Notes: a model not told the origin generated them from the letters alone. Positions 22,303-30,897 are shown, counted from the first letter of the stretch. The stretch: 64,000 nucleotides of DNA from Ruminococcus sp. AF31-8BH (GCF_003460605.1 NZ_QTVN01000003.1:248328-312327), one strand, 5' to 3'. Translations and numbers: made by a program.

Positions 22303-24570
22303 TTATTTCAGAACCTGCTTCAGCACTTCCTGTACAGTCTTTACAGGGGTAATCTCAAGCTTCTCCTTCACCTCGTCTGCCACATCATCCAGGTTGTCCA
22401 CATTCTCATATGGAATGAATACATGTTTTACACCGGCCCGCTGGGCTGCCATCAGTTTCTCCGGCAGACCGCCGATGGGCATAACCCCTCCACGTAGAGA
22501 AACCTCACCTGTCATAGCAATTTCTGCCGGAGCAGGCTTTCCTGTTACCAGAGAGGAAAGGGCTGTCACCAGGGTAATTCCAGCGGATGGGCCATCCTTT
22601 GGAACAGCACCTGCCGGAACGTGGATGTGGAGGTCATTTTTCTCAAACTTCTCTGCCGCATCCGGATAAAGGGATTTCACAAGGGTGATCGCGATCTGGG
22701 CAGACTCTTTCATTACATCCCCAAGCTGTCCGGTGATAATCACCTTTCCGCTTCCTTTGGTAAAAGAAGTCTCAATGAACAGAATCTCTCCTCCTGCACT
22801 GGTCCATGCAAGACCGGTTACCACGCCAGGTGCTGGGTTTTCCAGAATTTTTTCGTGATGGATTCCGTTATTTCCAAGGAACTCTGGAACCCGCTTCTCG
22901 CTGACTGTAATGCTCTTCTGCTCACCTTTTACCAGCTTCACGGCAGCGTAGCGGCAGAGCACATCCATCTGCTTTTTCAGCCCGCGTACACCTGCCTCTG
23001 CTGTATATTCCTCAATGATCCGGCGGATTGCGTCATCGCTCACCTTCAGATTCTGGGCTTTGATTCCCATGCTCTTCATTGCCTTGGGCAAAAGATGGCG
23101 TCTGGCAATCTGGAATTTCTCCACTGCAGTGTAGCCAGGGAACTGGATCACTTCCATTCGGTTCAAAAGAGGCTCCGGAATCGAATCTGTAGTGTTGGCT
23201 GTGCATACAAATAATACGTTGGACAGATCATACGGCACATTCATGTAGTGGTCTGTAAAGCTTCCGTTCTGTTCCGGATCCAGTACCTCCAGAAGAGCGC
23301 TGGCCGGATCGCCGCCGTAATCCTTGGCAAGCTTGTCCACCTCATCCAGCACCATAACCGGATTGGCTGCGCCGCTTCGCTTCATCCCTTCCATAATTCT
23401 TCCCGGCATAGCGCCGATATAGGTTCTTCTATGTCCGCGAATCTCAGCTTCATCCCGGATTCCTCCAAGACTGATGCGCACGTATTTCCGGTGAAGGGCA
23501 CGGGCAATGCTTTGTCCGATGCTGGTTTTGCCCGTACCAGGCGCACCTACAAACAGAAGAATGGAACCGGATTGTTTCTTATTTAAGGCCATAACTGCCA
23601 GCTGCTGGATAATACGTTCCTTTACTTTTTTCAGGCCGTAATGGTCTTCATCCAGGATTTCCTCCGCTTCACCAAGGTCAATCTTCGCCGGCTCCTCCGT
23701 TTTCCAGGAAAGGCTTGTAACAAAATCAAGATAATCGTACAGCATTCCGTACTCATGGCTGTCTTTCCCCTCCTGCTTCATTCGGCTCAGCACCTTCTCG
23801 GCTTCCTTGCGTGCTTCCTCGTTCATGCCGGACTCCTGGATTTTCTTCTCGAAACGGCGTACATCGGAAATATTCTCCGGATGCATCTCGTCCAGCTGCT
23901 GCTGCAGAAATTCAATCTGCTTCTTGATGGCGGACTCGCGGTAAACCTTCTCACTGGAATTCTTCTGTGCAGTCTCCGCTTCCTCACTGACACGGAAAAT
24001 CTCCATCAGTTCATAGACTGCCTGCTCCATCAGCTCCAGACGCTCTTTCCGGGAATCCGCCTCAAGAATATGGTACTTTTCCTCCCAGGAAAGGCTCATA
24101 TAGCCAGCCAAAGCGCAGATTGCTTCCGGATAACTCTTCCAGTGATAGATCATGCTGCGCACCCAGACGCCCCACTGAAAACCTTTGGCAAAATCCATCA
24201 GTTCTTTCTTGATGGCATCGAATTTCTCCTTCTCCTCTTCTGGAGAAATATCCTGAATGTCCGGCAGATCCACTGCTTCCGCCTGCACCGCGCCATCTGC
24301 ATATTCTACGGATGATACCTGAACCCTGCATTTCGTCGTTACCTTAATGCTGCCTTCTTCATCTATGCTCTCAATGGTTCCAAGCACACCCACCGGAAAA
24401 ATATTTTCCATGGAAATTTCTTCTGGAACCATCTCTTTTTTCTGTAACACAAAGAGAATCTCTTCTCCAATATTTTCTTCTGTGATCCTGCCCTTCGGAA
24501 ACATATCTTTTTTAAAGAAAAATGTAACTCCCGGCAAAAGAAGAAGTTCATAAACTGGTATTGTGATCAT
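22303..24570 (-). CDS. lon: ATP-dependent protease La (Lon)
   Basis: A 755-residue Lon protease. The start is ATG 24570 (MITIPVYELLLLPGVTFFF, SD GGGAGGAAAC). It has the LAN substrate-binding domain (1-200), a coiled-coil segment with EYGMLYDYLDFVTSLSW, Walker A FVGAPGTGKTSIG, Walker B VMVLDEVDKLAKDYGGDPAS, and a proteolytic domain with the Ser of PKDGPSAGITLVTAL and the Lys of GGLPEKLMAAQRAG. It degrades misfolded and regulatory proteins in the cytoplasm. A CIRCE-type HrcA operator sits in its leader (24594-24618), placing it in the class I heat-shock regulon. Confidence 0.96.
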   Translation of the reverse strand: MITIPVYELLLLPGVTFFFKKDMFPKGRITEENIGEEILFVLQKKEMVPEEISMENIFPVGVLGTIESIDEEGSIKVTTKCRVQVSSVEYADGAVQAEAVDLPDIQDISPEEEKEKFDAIKKELMDFAKGFQWGVWVRSMIYHWKSYPEAICALAGYMSLSWEEKYHILEADSRKERLELMEQAVYELMEIFRVSEEAETAQKNSSEKVYRESAIKKQIEFLQQQLDEMHPENISDVRRFEKKIQESGMNEEARKEAEKVLSRMKQEGKDSHEYGMLYDYLDFVTSLSWKTEEPAKIDLGEAEEILDEDHYGLKKVKERIIQQLAVMALNKKQSGSILLFVGAPGTGKTSIGQSIARALHRKYVRISLGGIRDEAEIRGHRRTYIGAMPGRIMEGMKRSGAANPVMVLDEVDKLAKDYGGDPASALLEVLDPEQNGSFTDHYMNVPYDLSNVLFVCTANTTDSIPEPLLNRMEVIQFPGYTAVEKFQIARRHLLPKAMKSMGIKAQNLKVSDDAIRRIIEEYTAEAGVRGLKKQMDVLCRYAAVKLVKGEQKSITVSEKRVPEFLGNNGIHHEKILENPAPGVVTGLAWTSAGGEILFIETSFTKGSGKVIITGQLGDVMKESAQIAITLVKSLYPDAAEKFEKNDLHIHVPAGAVPKDGPSAGITLVTALSSLVTGKPAPAEIAMTGEVSLRGGVMPIGGLPEKLMAAQRAGVKHVFIPYENVDNLDDVADEVKEKLEITPVKTVQEVLKQVLK

Positions 24571-24593
24571 ACATGTTTCCTCCCTTGTTTTAT

Positions 24594-24707
24594 CAGCACT
24601 CCGTTGTATTGAGTGCCAGGTTAATCTTATAGAAAATGGCGAACTCATATGAATTCGCCACTGATTCTATGATAGGTCAATTATAACACCTGTCTGCAAA
24701 TTTGCAA
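24594..24707 (-). promoter_or_regulatory. lon promoter with CIRCE (HrcA) operator
   Basis: GCACTC (24596-24601), 9 bp, GAGTGC (24611-24616) is the CIRCE core, with flanks matching 8 of 9 and 7 of 9 positions of TTAGCACTC-N9-GAGTGCTAA. Upstream on the minus strand, TTGCAA (24702-24707), 16 bp, and an extended -10 TGTTATAAT (ending 24680) form the promoter. A hairpin (GGCGAA/TTCGCC, about 24637-24658) lies between them. Confidence 0.8.
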
Positions 24708-24777
24708 GATGGAATTTTCTGTCTGCCCGAAGTTCATATTGGGTCTTTGCTGTTATCGCAGGATTCGGTAAAACCTT

Positions 24778-25752
24778 CTAATTCTGTTTGAAAAACTGCT
24801 CTCCCTTTACCAAAGCATAGGATATCAGCTTTTCTCCATCTAAATCTTCCTTGTGCATATCCACTGCGCTGATCTGGTGATTATCATAGGTGTTATAATA
24901 ATAGATTCCTTTATCCGTATTGCAGCAGGAGGTGTATAAGGTAATCTCATACTTATCTTCCCCAAGCTTGCAGCAGCCTCTCTGCTGATCCACACTGCCA
25001 AGAATATGAAAAAACTGGCTGACGCTCTCTTCCTCGGAATCACCGGAAAGGGAATTCATTTTCACAAAGGAAACTCTCACAAACCTAGACTGGGAAGACA
25101 GATCTCCCGGAAGTCCCATGCCGCCCATACCGCGGCTGTACGGGTTTAAGACCAGCTCGTCAGAAAAGGTGTTTGGGTGGTTTGCTACGGCAAGGTGCAT
25201 ATAATTATTCAGATTAAACATCTGATAGTCAAATGGCGGATTGTTGGTAAGAACGCCTACCGGATTGTCATAAACCTTCATTCCGGATTCCATACACTCA
25301 AGGGTGATGCACGCTTCTTTATCCGCAATGATCCAGTGAAGCTGCGCCATGGGAAGCTTCTCCATAAATGGGATATCTGTAAGATTCAGATTCTCAAGAA
25401 GGGCTCTTGCTTCTTTCACAGTTGTGCACTTTCCAAGGATCCAGGGAATGAGCTCAAACTGGGTAATATTATCCTTGTCTGCCACTGGTTTATTGTAGTG
25501 GGCATTTCCAACGAAATTAAGCCCTGCAATCCCAAGCCCTTTCTCATTTACCGCATCATAATACAGCGGATAGTCCTGCATAACGCAGGCCATTCCAATC
25601 ATAGCATAGTGGCTTTTCAGCTGACCGCCGCTGCGCAGGTCAAATACATAATTTCTTGGTGTAATTACCACCTGGTCTCCATAAGAAATCTCATAATCCA
25701 GTGTTCTTCCAAAATAAAAATCTTTCGTCTTATAAGTTGCTGCTGTACACAT
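24778..25752 (-). CDS. bsh: Bile salt hydrolase (choloylglycine hydrolase family)
   Basis: A 324-residue Ntn-hydrolase that deconjugates glycine- and taurine-linked bile acids. The nucleophile is Cys2 (MCTAATYKTKDFYFGRTLDYE), with Arg and Asp of GRTLDYE following. Other active-site residues appear in NEKGLGIAGLNF (Asn near 82), LTNNPPFDYQ (Asn near 175) and SSQSRFVRVSF (Arg near 230). The length is typical for gut Firmicutes enzymes. Related penicillin V acylases share the fold but usually lack this combination. It has a strong AGAGGAGG site and is followed by no clear terminator. The upstream gene is of unknown function. Confidence 0.92.
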   Translation of the reverse strand: MCTAATYKTKDFYFGRTLDYEISYGDQVVITPRNYVFDLRSGGQLKSHYAMIGMACVMQDYPLYYDAVNEKGLGIAGLNFVGNAHYNKPVADKDNITQFELIPWILGKCTTVKEARALLENLNLTDIPFMEKLPMAQLHWIIADKEACITLECMESGMKVYDNPVGVLTNNPPFDYQMFNLNNYMHLAVANHPNTFSDELVLNPYSRGMGGMGLPGDLSSQSRFVRVSFVKMNSLSGDSEEESVSQFFHILGSVDQQRGCCKLGEDKYEITLYTSCCNTDKGIYYYNTYDNHQISAVDMHKEDLDGEKLISYALVKGEQFFKQN

Positions 25753-25767
25753 GCTGCCTGCCTCCTC

Positions 25768-26301
25768 TTATTCTATAGCCTCGCTTGGCTCCTGATTCAT
25801 TTTTTCCCTGGATTTCTCCGGCACTTCAATCAGTTCAAATCTGTAAAACAATGCATAAATATAGGAAATTCCACGGATATCCCCAAGCGCCTTCGGGCGC
25901 AGAACCAGCTTCTTATTATAATGATATTTCCGGATCCTAGTGCCCTCCGCCTGATCTGTCTGATCTGTGTAATCGGTATGCTTCATAGATTCCATACACT
26001 CTATGTTTTCCTGGCTTGTTTCAGCCTCCGCATCATACAAAGAGTGAAAAGCCAGCTTCACAGAACTCCACGCCAGACTTTTGCTGTCTTCTCTTCTGTC
26101 TACCCATAGTTCCTTGGTAAATCTGCCGTTTCTTCCTACTTTCAGTTTATATTGAAAGGGCAGCCCGGAAGCAGTCCACATTCTGGTATTCTGAAACTCT
26201 GCAATGCATCTCCACAGATTTTCCTCTGTGCAGCATTCATGCAGCCTGTGGACAGCTTCCTGCTGCCTTATATTCTGTTCATTTTTCTCTTCTGTATGCA
26301 T
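25768..26301 (-). CDS. Hypothetical protein
   Basis: A 177-residue soluble protein with no recognised domain. The N-terminal half has GLPFQYKLKVGRNGRFTKEL and WVDRREDSKSLAWSSVKLAF. The C-terminal part has KLVLRPKALGDIRGISYIYALFYRF. The pattern (basic-aromatic core, then a conserved GDIRGISYIYAL end) suggests a genuine conserved Clostridial protein. The ribosome-binding site before ATG 26301 is poor, so the exact start is uncertain. It ends 15 bp upstream of the bile salt hydrolase gene and is probably co-transcribed with it. Confidence 0.6.
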   Translation of the reverse strand: MHTEEKNEQNIRQQEAVHRLHECCTEENLWRCIAEFQNTRMWTASGLPFQYKLKVGRNGRFTKELWVDRREDSKSLAWSSVKLAFHSLYDAEAETSQENIECMESMKHTDYTDQTDQAEGTRIRKYHYNKKLVLRPKALGDIRGISYIYALFYRFELIEVPEKSREKMNQEPSEAIE

Positions 26302-26365
26302 TCACTGACGTACCGCCTTTCCTATCCTATAGCAACTGAATTCGGGCAAAATATGCCGCAAAGTG

Positions 26366-26404
26366 GGGCGTGCAGATTGCGGGAATGATTTTTCAGTCAC
26401 GCCC
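26366..26404. repeat. Short hairpin resembling the 47438-47534 palindromic element
   Basis: GGGCGTG (26366-26372) and CACGCCC (26398-26404) pair. The sequence between them, GGGAATGATTTTTCAG, closely resembles one arm of the 97-bp element at 47438. It lies at the stop codon of the LytTR gene and could act as its terminator, though it has no U-run. Confidence 0.5.
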
Positions 26405-27126
26405 TAACGCTTCGCGGACTGTCTGGTAAAGTAGTCGTTATAGGCATCCACCACTTCCTTGCGTCCCCTCACCCGGATCGGCACGCTGGCTTTATTTCGA
26501 AGGATAAAATCCTCCTGCACATCTGCAATGTGTTCCATATTTACAAGATAGCTCTGATGGCAACGCAAAAAACGCTGGTCATCGATTCTCTTCTCCAGCT
26601 CACCTAACTTATCTACAGTTACAATTTCAGAACCATCCAGCATATGTATTGTCACTGTATGGCGGTAACTTTCCAGATACAATATGTCATCTATAAATGG
26701 ATATCGGAACTGCCGCCTGCATTTCACCGCAATCCGCCTGCGAAGGTCTGTTCGCAAAAGGCGCTGCAAAAGAGCGTTCGTCTGCTCCTCATCAGCAGGC
26801 TTCAACAGATAACCAGATGCCTCCACCTCATAGCTCTCCAGAGCAAAATCCGGCGAAGCAGTCAGAAATATAATGGGTGCTTCTACCCCCAGCTTGCGCA
26901 GTCTTCTGGCAGTATCAATTCCGTTCAACTCACCCATATAAATATCAAGAAAAATCAGATCCGGCCAAATATAACCGTCTTCGATTTCTGCAAGAAGGCT
27001 TTCACCGGAAACGAATTCCCGGATCTGCGCCTCCCCACTGGTTGTTCGAAAGTACGCCATCAGCTGACGTCGCAGCACAAATCGTTCAACCTCTACGTCA
27101 TCACATATGGCTATTTCTTTTACCAA
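26404..27126 (-). CDS. LytTR-family response regulator
   Basis: A 240-residue response regulator. The receiver domain (1-120) shows EIAICDDVEVERF, the phospho-acceptor Asp in LIFLDIYMGELNG, and the Lys of GYLLKPADEEQ. The C-terminal LytTR DNA-binding domain has DDILYLESYRHTVTIH and FLRCHQSYLVNMEHI. The start codon is TTG at 27126 behind GGGAG. No sensor kinase is adjacent, so it is an orphan regulator or is paired elsewhere. Such regulators often control quorum sensing, bacteriocin or wall genes. Confidence 0.9.
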   Translation of the reverse strand: MVKEIAICDDVEVERFVLRRQLMAYFRTTSGEAQIREFVSGESLLAEIEDGYIWPDLIFLDIYMGELNGIDTARRLRKLGVEAPIIFLTASPDFALESYEVEASGYLLKPADEEQTNALLQRLLRTDLRRRIAVKCRRQFRYPFIDDILYLESYRHTVTIHMLDGSEIVTVDKLGELEKRIDDQRFLRCHQSYLVNMEHIADVQEDFILRNKASVPIRVRGRKEVVDAYNDYFTRQSAKR

Positions 27127-27434
27127 AGCTCTCCCAAAGCCTCCTCGTACTTTACATTTTTTATTATAACAGAAATTTTCCGCTTTTTAGAAAATCTGCA
27201 CAACTCTCACTTTTTTAAGCACAATCCTCAGGTCTGGAGCATCTGCAGAGCGTTTTTCTAACTTTATCTTCTTTTTTCTACCTTTTCAAAAGCCTCTCCC
27301 TTGCAAGAACAAACAGCTTTTTGATTCTGGTATTCCCAAATATAGCACTAAAAACTGTATGCGTCAAGTAAGGATTGAGAAACCTGTATTTCGAATTTTC
27401 GCGAAATATTTCCAAAGAACCGTAACATAAAATC
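27127..27434. other. Gene-free intergenic region
   Basis: These 308 bp hold a -10 TATAAT (27163-27168, minus) for the LytTR gene, with no convincing -35. The remainder is AT-rich sequence without open frames or clear hairpins. Confidence 0.5.
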
Positions 27435-28199
27435 TTATTTTGGGGATGCAGCACAAAGGTCCTTCACCACTTCCCCTGCAATGATCAGGCCTGCAGCGGA
27501 CGGCACAAATGCTACGCTTCCCGGAATGTCACGGCGTTCCGTGCACTTATGCTTGGCTCCTGGCGGGCAGATGCAATGGGTTCTGCAGCTGATGGACATA
27601 TCCTCGATTGGTCTTGTGGGCACTTCCTCGGAATATACCACCTTCAGCTTGCGCACGCCTCGCTTCTTCAACTCGCGGCGCATTACCTTGGCAAGGGGAC
27701 ATACTTTGGTCTTATAAATATCTGCTACTTTGAACTGGCTTGCATCCAGCTTGTTTCCGGCACCCATGGAGCTGATGATGGGAACGCCTTTTTCTTTGGC
27801 TTTCATTACAAGGGCGATCTTGGCCGTTACTGTATCTACTGCATCTACAATATAGTCGTAGTCCTCAAACGGAAAATCGTCTGCATTTTCCGGCAGAAAA
27901 AAGCAGTTATGGGTCTGTACATCCACATCCGGGTTAATCTCCAGCATACGCTCTTTCATGACTGCGGTCTTGTATTTGCCTACTGTTTTGCGGGTTGCAA
28001 TGATCTGGCGGTTGAGATTGGTGAGGCACACCTTGTCATCATCGATCAGATCAAAGGCACCCACACCGCTTCGTACCAAAGCTTCGCACACATATCCGCC
28101 TACACCGCCGATTCCAAACACAGCCACTCTTGCATTGGCAAGCTTTTTCATGCCGTCTTCTCCAAGAAGCAGCTGGGTTCTTGAAAACTGATTTAACAT
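27435..28199 (-). CDS. tcdA: tRNA threonylcarbamoyladenosine dehydratase
   Basis: A 254-residue E1-like enzyme that cyclises t6A37 of tRNA to ct6A in an ATP-dependent reaction. The nucleotide fold is VAVFGIGGVGGYVCEALVRSG, then DDDKVCLTNLNRQIIATRKTVG. YIVDAVDTVTAKIALV follows, and the CdsL/TcdA-specific GAKHKCTERRDIPGSVAFVPSAAGL closes the protein. The family includes ThiF/MoeB, but this C-terminal signature separates it. It is followed upstream by a flavin reductase gene at 28 bp. Confidence 0.93.
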   Translation of the reverse strand: MLNQFSRTQLLLGEDGMKKLANARVAVFGIGGVGGYVCEALVRSGVGAFDLIDDDKVCLTNLNRQIIATRKTVGKYKTAVMKERMLEINPDVDVQTHNCFFLPENADDFPFEDYDYIVDAVDTVTAKIALVMKAKEKGVPIISSMGAGNKLDASQFKVADIYKTKVCPLAKVMRRELKKRGVRKLKVVYSEEVPTRPIEDMSISCRTHCICPPGAKHKCTERRDIPGSVAFVPSAAGLIIAGEVVKDLCAASPK

Positions 28200-28226
28200 A
28201 AAATTTTTTCTCCTCGTATACTGGGT

Positions 28227-28778
28227 TTATTTTAATTTCAGGCCGTCTTTGAAAGCGTTTCCTACCTTCTCCCCAAGGACCAGATAGTCGTTGTTCACCG
28301 GATCGTAGCTGATTGGTTTTAATTTGGCAGGGTCAATGCGTCCGTCTGTGAGCACGCTCTCATCTGCATTGATATTCACGATTTCCCCTACCAGAATGCC
28401 GTTGTCGAAGCTTTTCACTTTACACTCAAGTGCCATAGGAAGCTCATCGATCAGAGGCGCGTTTACAAATTCGCTTCTGGTCGCGTGGAAACCGGATTTC
28501 GCAAACTTGTCCGGTACCTTAGCTGCAGACTCGATTCCAACGTAATCGCTGGCAGTTACGGTATCCGCGGTTGCCATGCTTACGGTGAAAGCACCTGTCT
28601 TGGCAATGTTTTCTGTTGTTTTGTGCTCGCCCATGCTGATACTGATCTCGTTCATGTCTGTGATAATGCCCCAGGCTGCGTTCATTGCATCCGGTACGCC
28701 ATTCTCGTCATAGGTTGCTACGATCAGTACCGGCATTGGATATAACCAGGGTTTTACTCCGAAATTTACTCTGCTCAT
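28227..28778 (-). CDS. Flavin reductase-like FMN-binding protein
   Basis: A 183-residue split-barrel flavoprotein, starting MSRVNFGVKPWLYPMPVLIV (ATG 28778, SD AGGAGGAGAA). Typical family segments are DENGVPDAMNAAWGII, SISMGEHKTTENIAKTGAFTVSMA, and the C-terminal YDPVNNDYLVLGEKVGNAFKDG. It binds FMN and probably reduces flavin or a small acceptor with NAD(P)H. The physiological partner is unknown. Confidence 0.87.
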   Translation of the reverse strand: MSRVNFGVKPWLYPMPVLIVATYDENGVPDAMNAAWGIITDMNEISISMGEHKTTENIAKTGAFTVSMATADTVTASDYVGIESAAKVPDKFAKSGFHATRSEFVNAPLIDELPMALECKVKSFDNGILVGEIVNINADESVLTDGRIDPAKLKPISYDPVNNDYLVLGEKVGNAFKDGLKLK

Positions 28779-28887
28779 TTTTCTCCTCCTGCTTGTTTCT
28801 TCTCTTTTCATGGAAAAAGTGCTTTTGAATCTCACAGGACATATGCAGTTTTTCAGCTGTGTTTCCCCTGTGATTCTTTTCGCACTC

Positions 28888-29238
28888 TTATAACAGTTTT
28901 GCTTCCCACTCAGCTTCTTTAAATCCGGTCAGCACAAAATCCTCTGCCACGATCAGCGGTCTTTTTACCAGCATGCCATTGGTAGCAAGAAGCAAAAGCT
29001 GCTCATCCTCACTCATTTCCGGCAGTTTGTCCTTTAACTGCATTTCTTTATAAAGCATGCCGCTTGTATTGAAAAATCGTTTCAGCGGAAGTCCGCTTCG
29101 CTGGTACCATTCCTTCAGCTCTTCGTATGTGGGATGATTCTCTACAATGTGACGGTCTGTATATGAAATTTCGTGCCCATCCAGCCATTTCTTCGCTTTC
29201 TGGCAGGTGGAGCACTTAGGATATTCTAAAAACAACAT
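28888..29238 (-). CDS. ArsC/Spx/MgsR-family thioredoxin-fold protein
   Basis: A 116-residue member of the ArsC/Spx family: CSTCQKAKKWLD with a CxxC, HIVENHPTYEELKEWYQRSGLP, FFNTSGMLYKEM and NGMLVKRPLIV. The CxxC at residues 9-12 is of the Spx/YffB type rather than the single-Cys arsenate reductase. It is probably a redox-responsive regulator or small-molecule reductase; the sequence cannot settle which. It sits beside the flavin reductase gene. Confidence 0.85.
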   Translation of the reverse strand: MLFLEYPKCSTCQKAKKWLDGHEISYTDRHIVENHPTYEELKEWYQRSGLPLKRFFNTSGMLYKEMQLKDKLPEMSEDEQLLLLATNGMLVKRPLIVAEDFVLTGFKEAEWEAKLL

Positions 29239-29372
29239 GGAACCAGCCTCCTTTTTGTATTTTTTCAGTGATCTTTTTTATTATACATTATCTGGGCAGG
29301 ACACTCAAGTCACTCTTCTGGTTAATGGGTAAAAATACATTATAAATTTTTCAAAAAACTATTGATTTTTCA

Positions 29373-29836
29373 TTGCAGCTTGCATATACTAAAACTACAG
29401 ATAAATACTTCATGTCGGCATTCTTTTTACCATTGGCGAATTTCATTATTATGTTCCCCTTTCTTCTGCAAAACCCAAACATCAAAAAATGGCAAACAGT
29501 CTGGATTTTCACAAACTCCAGGATGAAAGCACTGGATATCTTTATGCCGTACTAAATCTCAACAATATGATTCCGGTTCCTGATTTCTGCCTAACTTAAT
29601 TAAAATACAATCAAATCGACCAATTCCGTTCTTTTAAAAATTCCAAAGAAAAAACAGATTATATATATCTTTTGCAAAAAGAAAAATACCTAATTGATAA
29701 GCTTCAAACCACATTGCACGCAAAAGCCCTGAAGTTATATCAAAAATGCATTGCCAAGCCTGACTCTTCCCTTGCTATGAGATGCTGCAATTTTAAGTTG
29801 CTGGAAGAAAAATGTATGCTCTATTGTTCGCATTAA
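29373..29836 (+). pseudogene. Degraded ToxN/AbiQ-type (type III toxin) gene
   Basis: A reading frame on the plus strand from about 29405 gives VGILFTIGEFHYYVPLSSAK, then KPKHQKM, YLYAVLNLNNMIPVPDFCLT, a stop (TAA 29597-29599), and in the same frame LKYNQIDQFRSF and later MRCCNFKLLEEKCM up to 29836. PLSSxKPKH, LNLNNMIPV and CNFKLLEEK are signatures of the ToxN/AbiQ endoribonuclease of type III toxin-antitoxin systems. The start is missing. An upstream fragment in another frame (TKTTDKYF, 29373-29411) joins by an apparent frameshift near 29410. No antitoxin RNA repeats are visible upstream. The gene is inactive. Confidence 0.78.
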
Positions 29837-29870
29837 ATATTTTTTATTCTTATATTGTGCAAAATTTTCA

Positions 29871-29919
29871 TTGACATATATATCGAATCTCGATATAATC
29901 ATTATATCGAAGTTCGATA
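29871..29919 (+). promoter_or_regulatory. Consensus promoter overlapped by PadR-type operator dyads
   Basis: TTGACA (29871-29876), 17 bp, TATAAT (29894-29899) is a perfect promoter for the padR gene. Two dyads, TATCG-N5-CGATA (29881-29895) and TATCGA-N3-TCGATA (29905-29919), cover the spacer, -10 and start region. This is a likely autoregulatory operator. Confidence 0.78.
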
Positions 29920-29947
29920 CATCGAAATAAAATGTATAAGAGGACAT

Positions 29948-30262
29948 ATGGACAGTAAATTAAAAAGGATTTATGTTCCCATGACGGAAACAGGGTTTTA
30001 CATTCTTTTTTGTCTGCAGAAGCCGCAGCATGGGTATGGAATTGGGCTGCAGGTGAAAAAGATGACAGATGGAGAAGTTTCCATCAGTGCGGGAACTATG
30101 TACGGAACTCTTTCCAAAATGGAAAAAGATGGGCTTATCGCCTTTTTTGCTGAAAAAGAGAAACGAAAATTATACCAGATCACCCCTCTTGGACGGGAAA
30201 TACTGGATCTGGAAATTCAGCGCATTAAACGACTGTATAGAAACAGCATGGAGGAAATATAG
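29948..30262 (+). CDS. PadR-family transcriptional regulator
   Basis: A 104-residue PadR-type winged-helix protein, starting MDSKLKRIYVPMTETGFYIL (ATG 29948). The conserved core is PQHGYGIGLQVKKMTDGEVSISAGTMYGTLSKMEKDGLI followed by the wing, EKRKLYQITPLGREIL. Such regulators repress their own operon until a ligand or stress signal arrives. The dyads over its promoter support autoregulation. It is directly followed, 1 bp later, by a DUF2812 gene, a common pairing in Firmicutes. Confidence 0.93.
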   Translation: MDSKLKRIYVPMTETGFYILFCLQKPQHGYGIGLQVKKMTDGEVSISAGTMYGTLSKMEKDGLIAFFAEKEKRKLYQITPLGREILDLEIQRIKRLYRNSMEEI

Positions 30263-30263
30263 T

Positions 30264-30812
30264 ATGAGCGAGACCAAAGTTAAAATCAGATTTTACACAA
30301 TTGCCGACTTTAATGAAGAAGAAATCTGGCTGAGAAAAGAACACCAAAGTGGATGGAAGCTTGTGAAAATGGTTCCGCCCTGTTTCTATCATTTCGAGAA
30401 ATGCCAGCCAGAGGATGTAATCTACCGTCTTGATTTCAAAAACAACGGAGAAAATGCAGATTATATGCAAATGATGAAAGATTATAACTGGGAATATTTC
30501 GAACATTGTGTAGGATGGCTATATTTTAGGAAGCCAGCTGCAGAGGTACATACAGAAAATGACGGCGAGCTGTTTTCTGATAATGAATCCCGTGCCGCTA
30601 TGATTGCGCATGTGATCAAAGTCCGCTTACTCCCGATTCTGGCCATTTTCCTGTGCGCCGTGGTTCCAAACGCCACAAGAATCTCTGCCGAAAGTGTAGG
30701 TAATATTATTTTTAGTGTAATTTGCAGTATCCTGCTTGTATTTTATGTTTATCTGATCGTGCACTGCACAGTGAAGCTAAAAAAATTAAAAGATGAAGTT
30801 ACAATAAAATGA
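30264..30812 (+). CDS. DUF2812-domain membrane protein
   Basis: A 182-residue protein starting MSETKVKIRFYTIADFNEEE (ATG 30264, SD GGAGGAAATA within the padR end). The DUF2812 core includes EIWLRKEHQSGWKLVKM, CFYHFEKCQPEDVIYRLDF and WEYFEHCVGWLYFRKP. Two membrane helices follow at about 120-140 and 147-167. The function is unknown; the partner PadR controls its expression. Confidence 0.88.
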   Translation: MSETKVKIRFYTIADFNEEEIWLRKEHQSGWKLVKMVPPCFYHFEKCQPEDVIYRLDFKNNGENADYMQMMKDYNWEYFEHCVGWLYFRKPAAEVHTENDGELFSDNESRAAMIAHVIKVRLLPILAIFLCAVVPNATRISAESVGNIIFSVICSILLVFYVYLIVHCTVKLKKLKDEVTIK

Positions 30813-30838
30813 AATAAGTTAAGGTTTCCAAGCGGAAA

Positions 30839-30872
30839 ACAGACAGCGGGCGAAAATCCACCTGCTGTCTGT
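30839..30872. terminator. Hairpin terminator between convergent genes
   Basis: ACAGACAGC (30839-30847) pairs with GCTGTCTGT (30864-30872), with AT-rich flanks on both sides, between the DUF2812 (+) and methyltransferase (-) genes. Confidence 0.6.
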
Positions 30873-30897
30873 AATATTTTCTAAATTTGTTTGTTCT

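Noticed and set aside
29240..29372. toxI-like tandem repeats upstream of the ToxN remnant
   Set aside because: No repeated units of about 30-40 bp could be found; the antitoxin seems to be lost.
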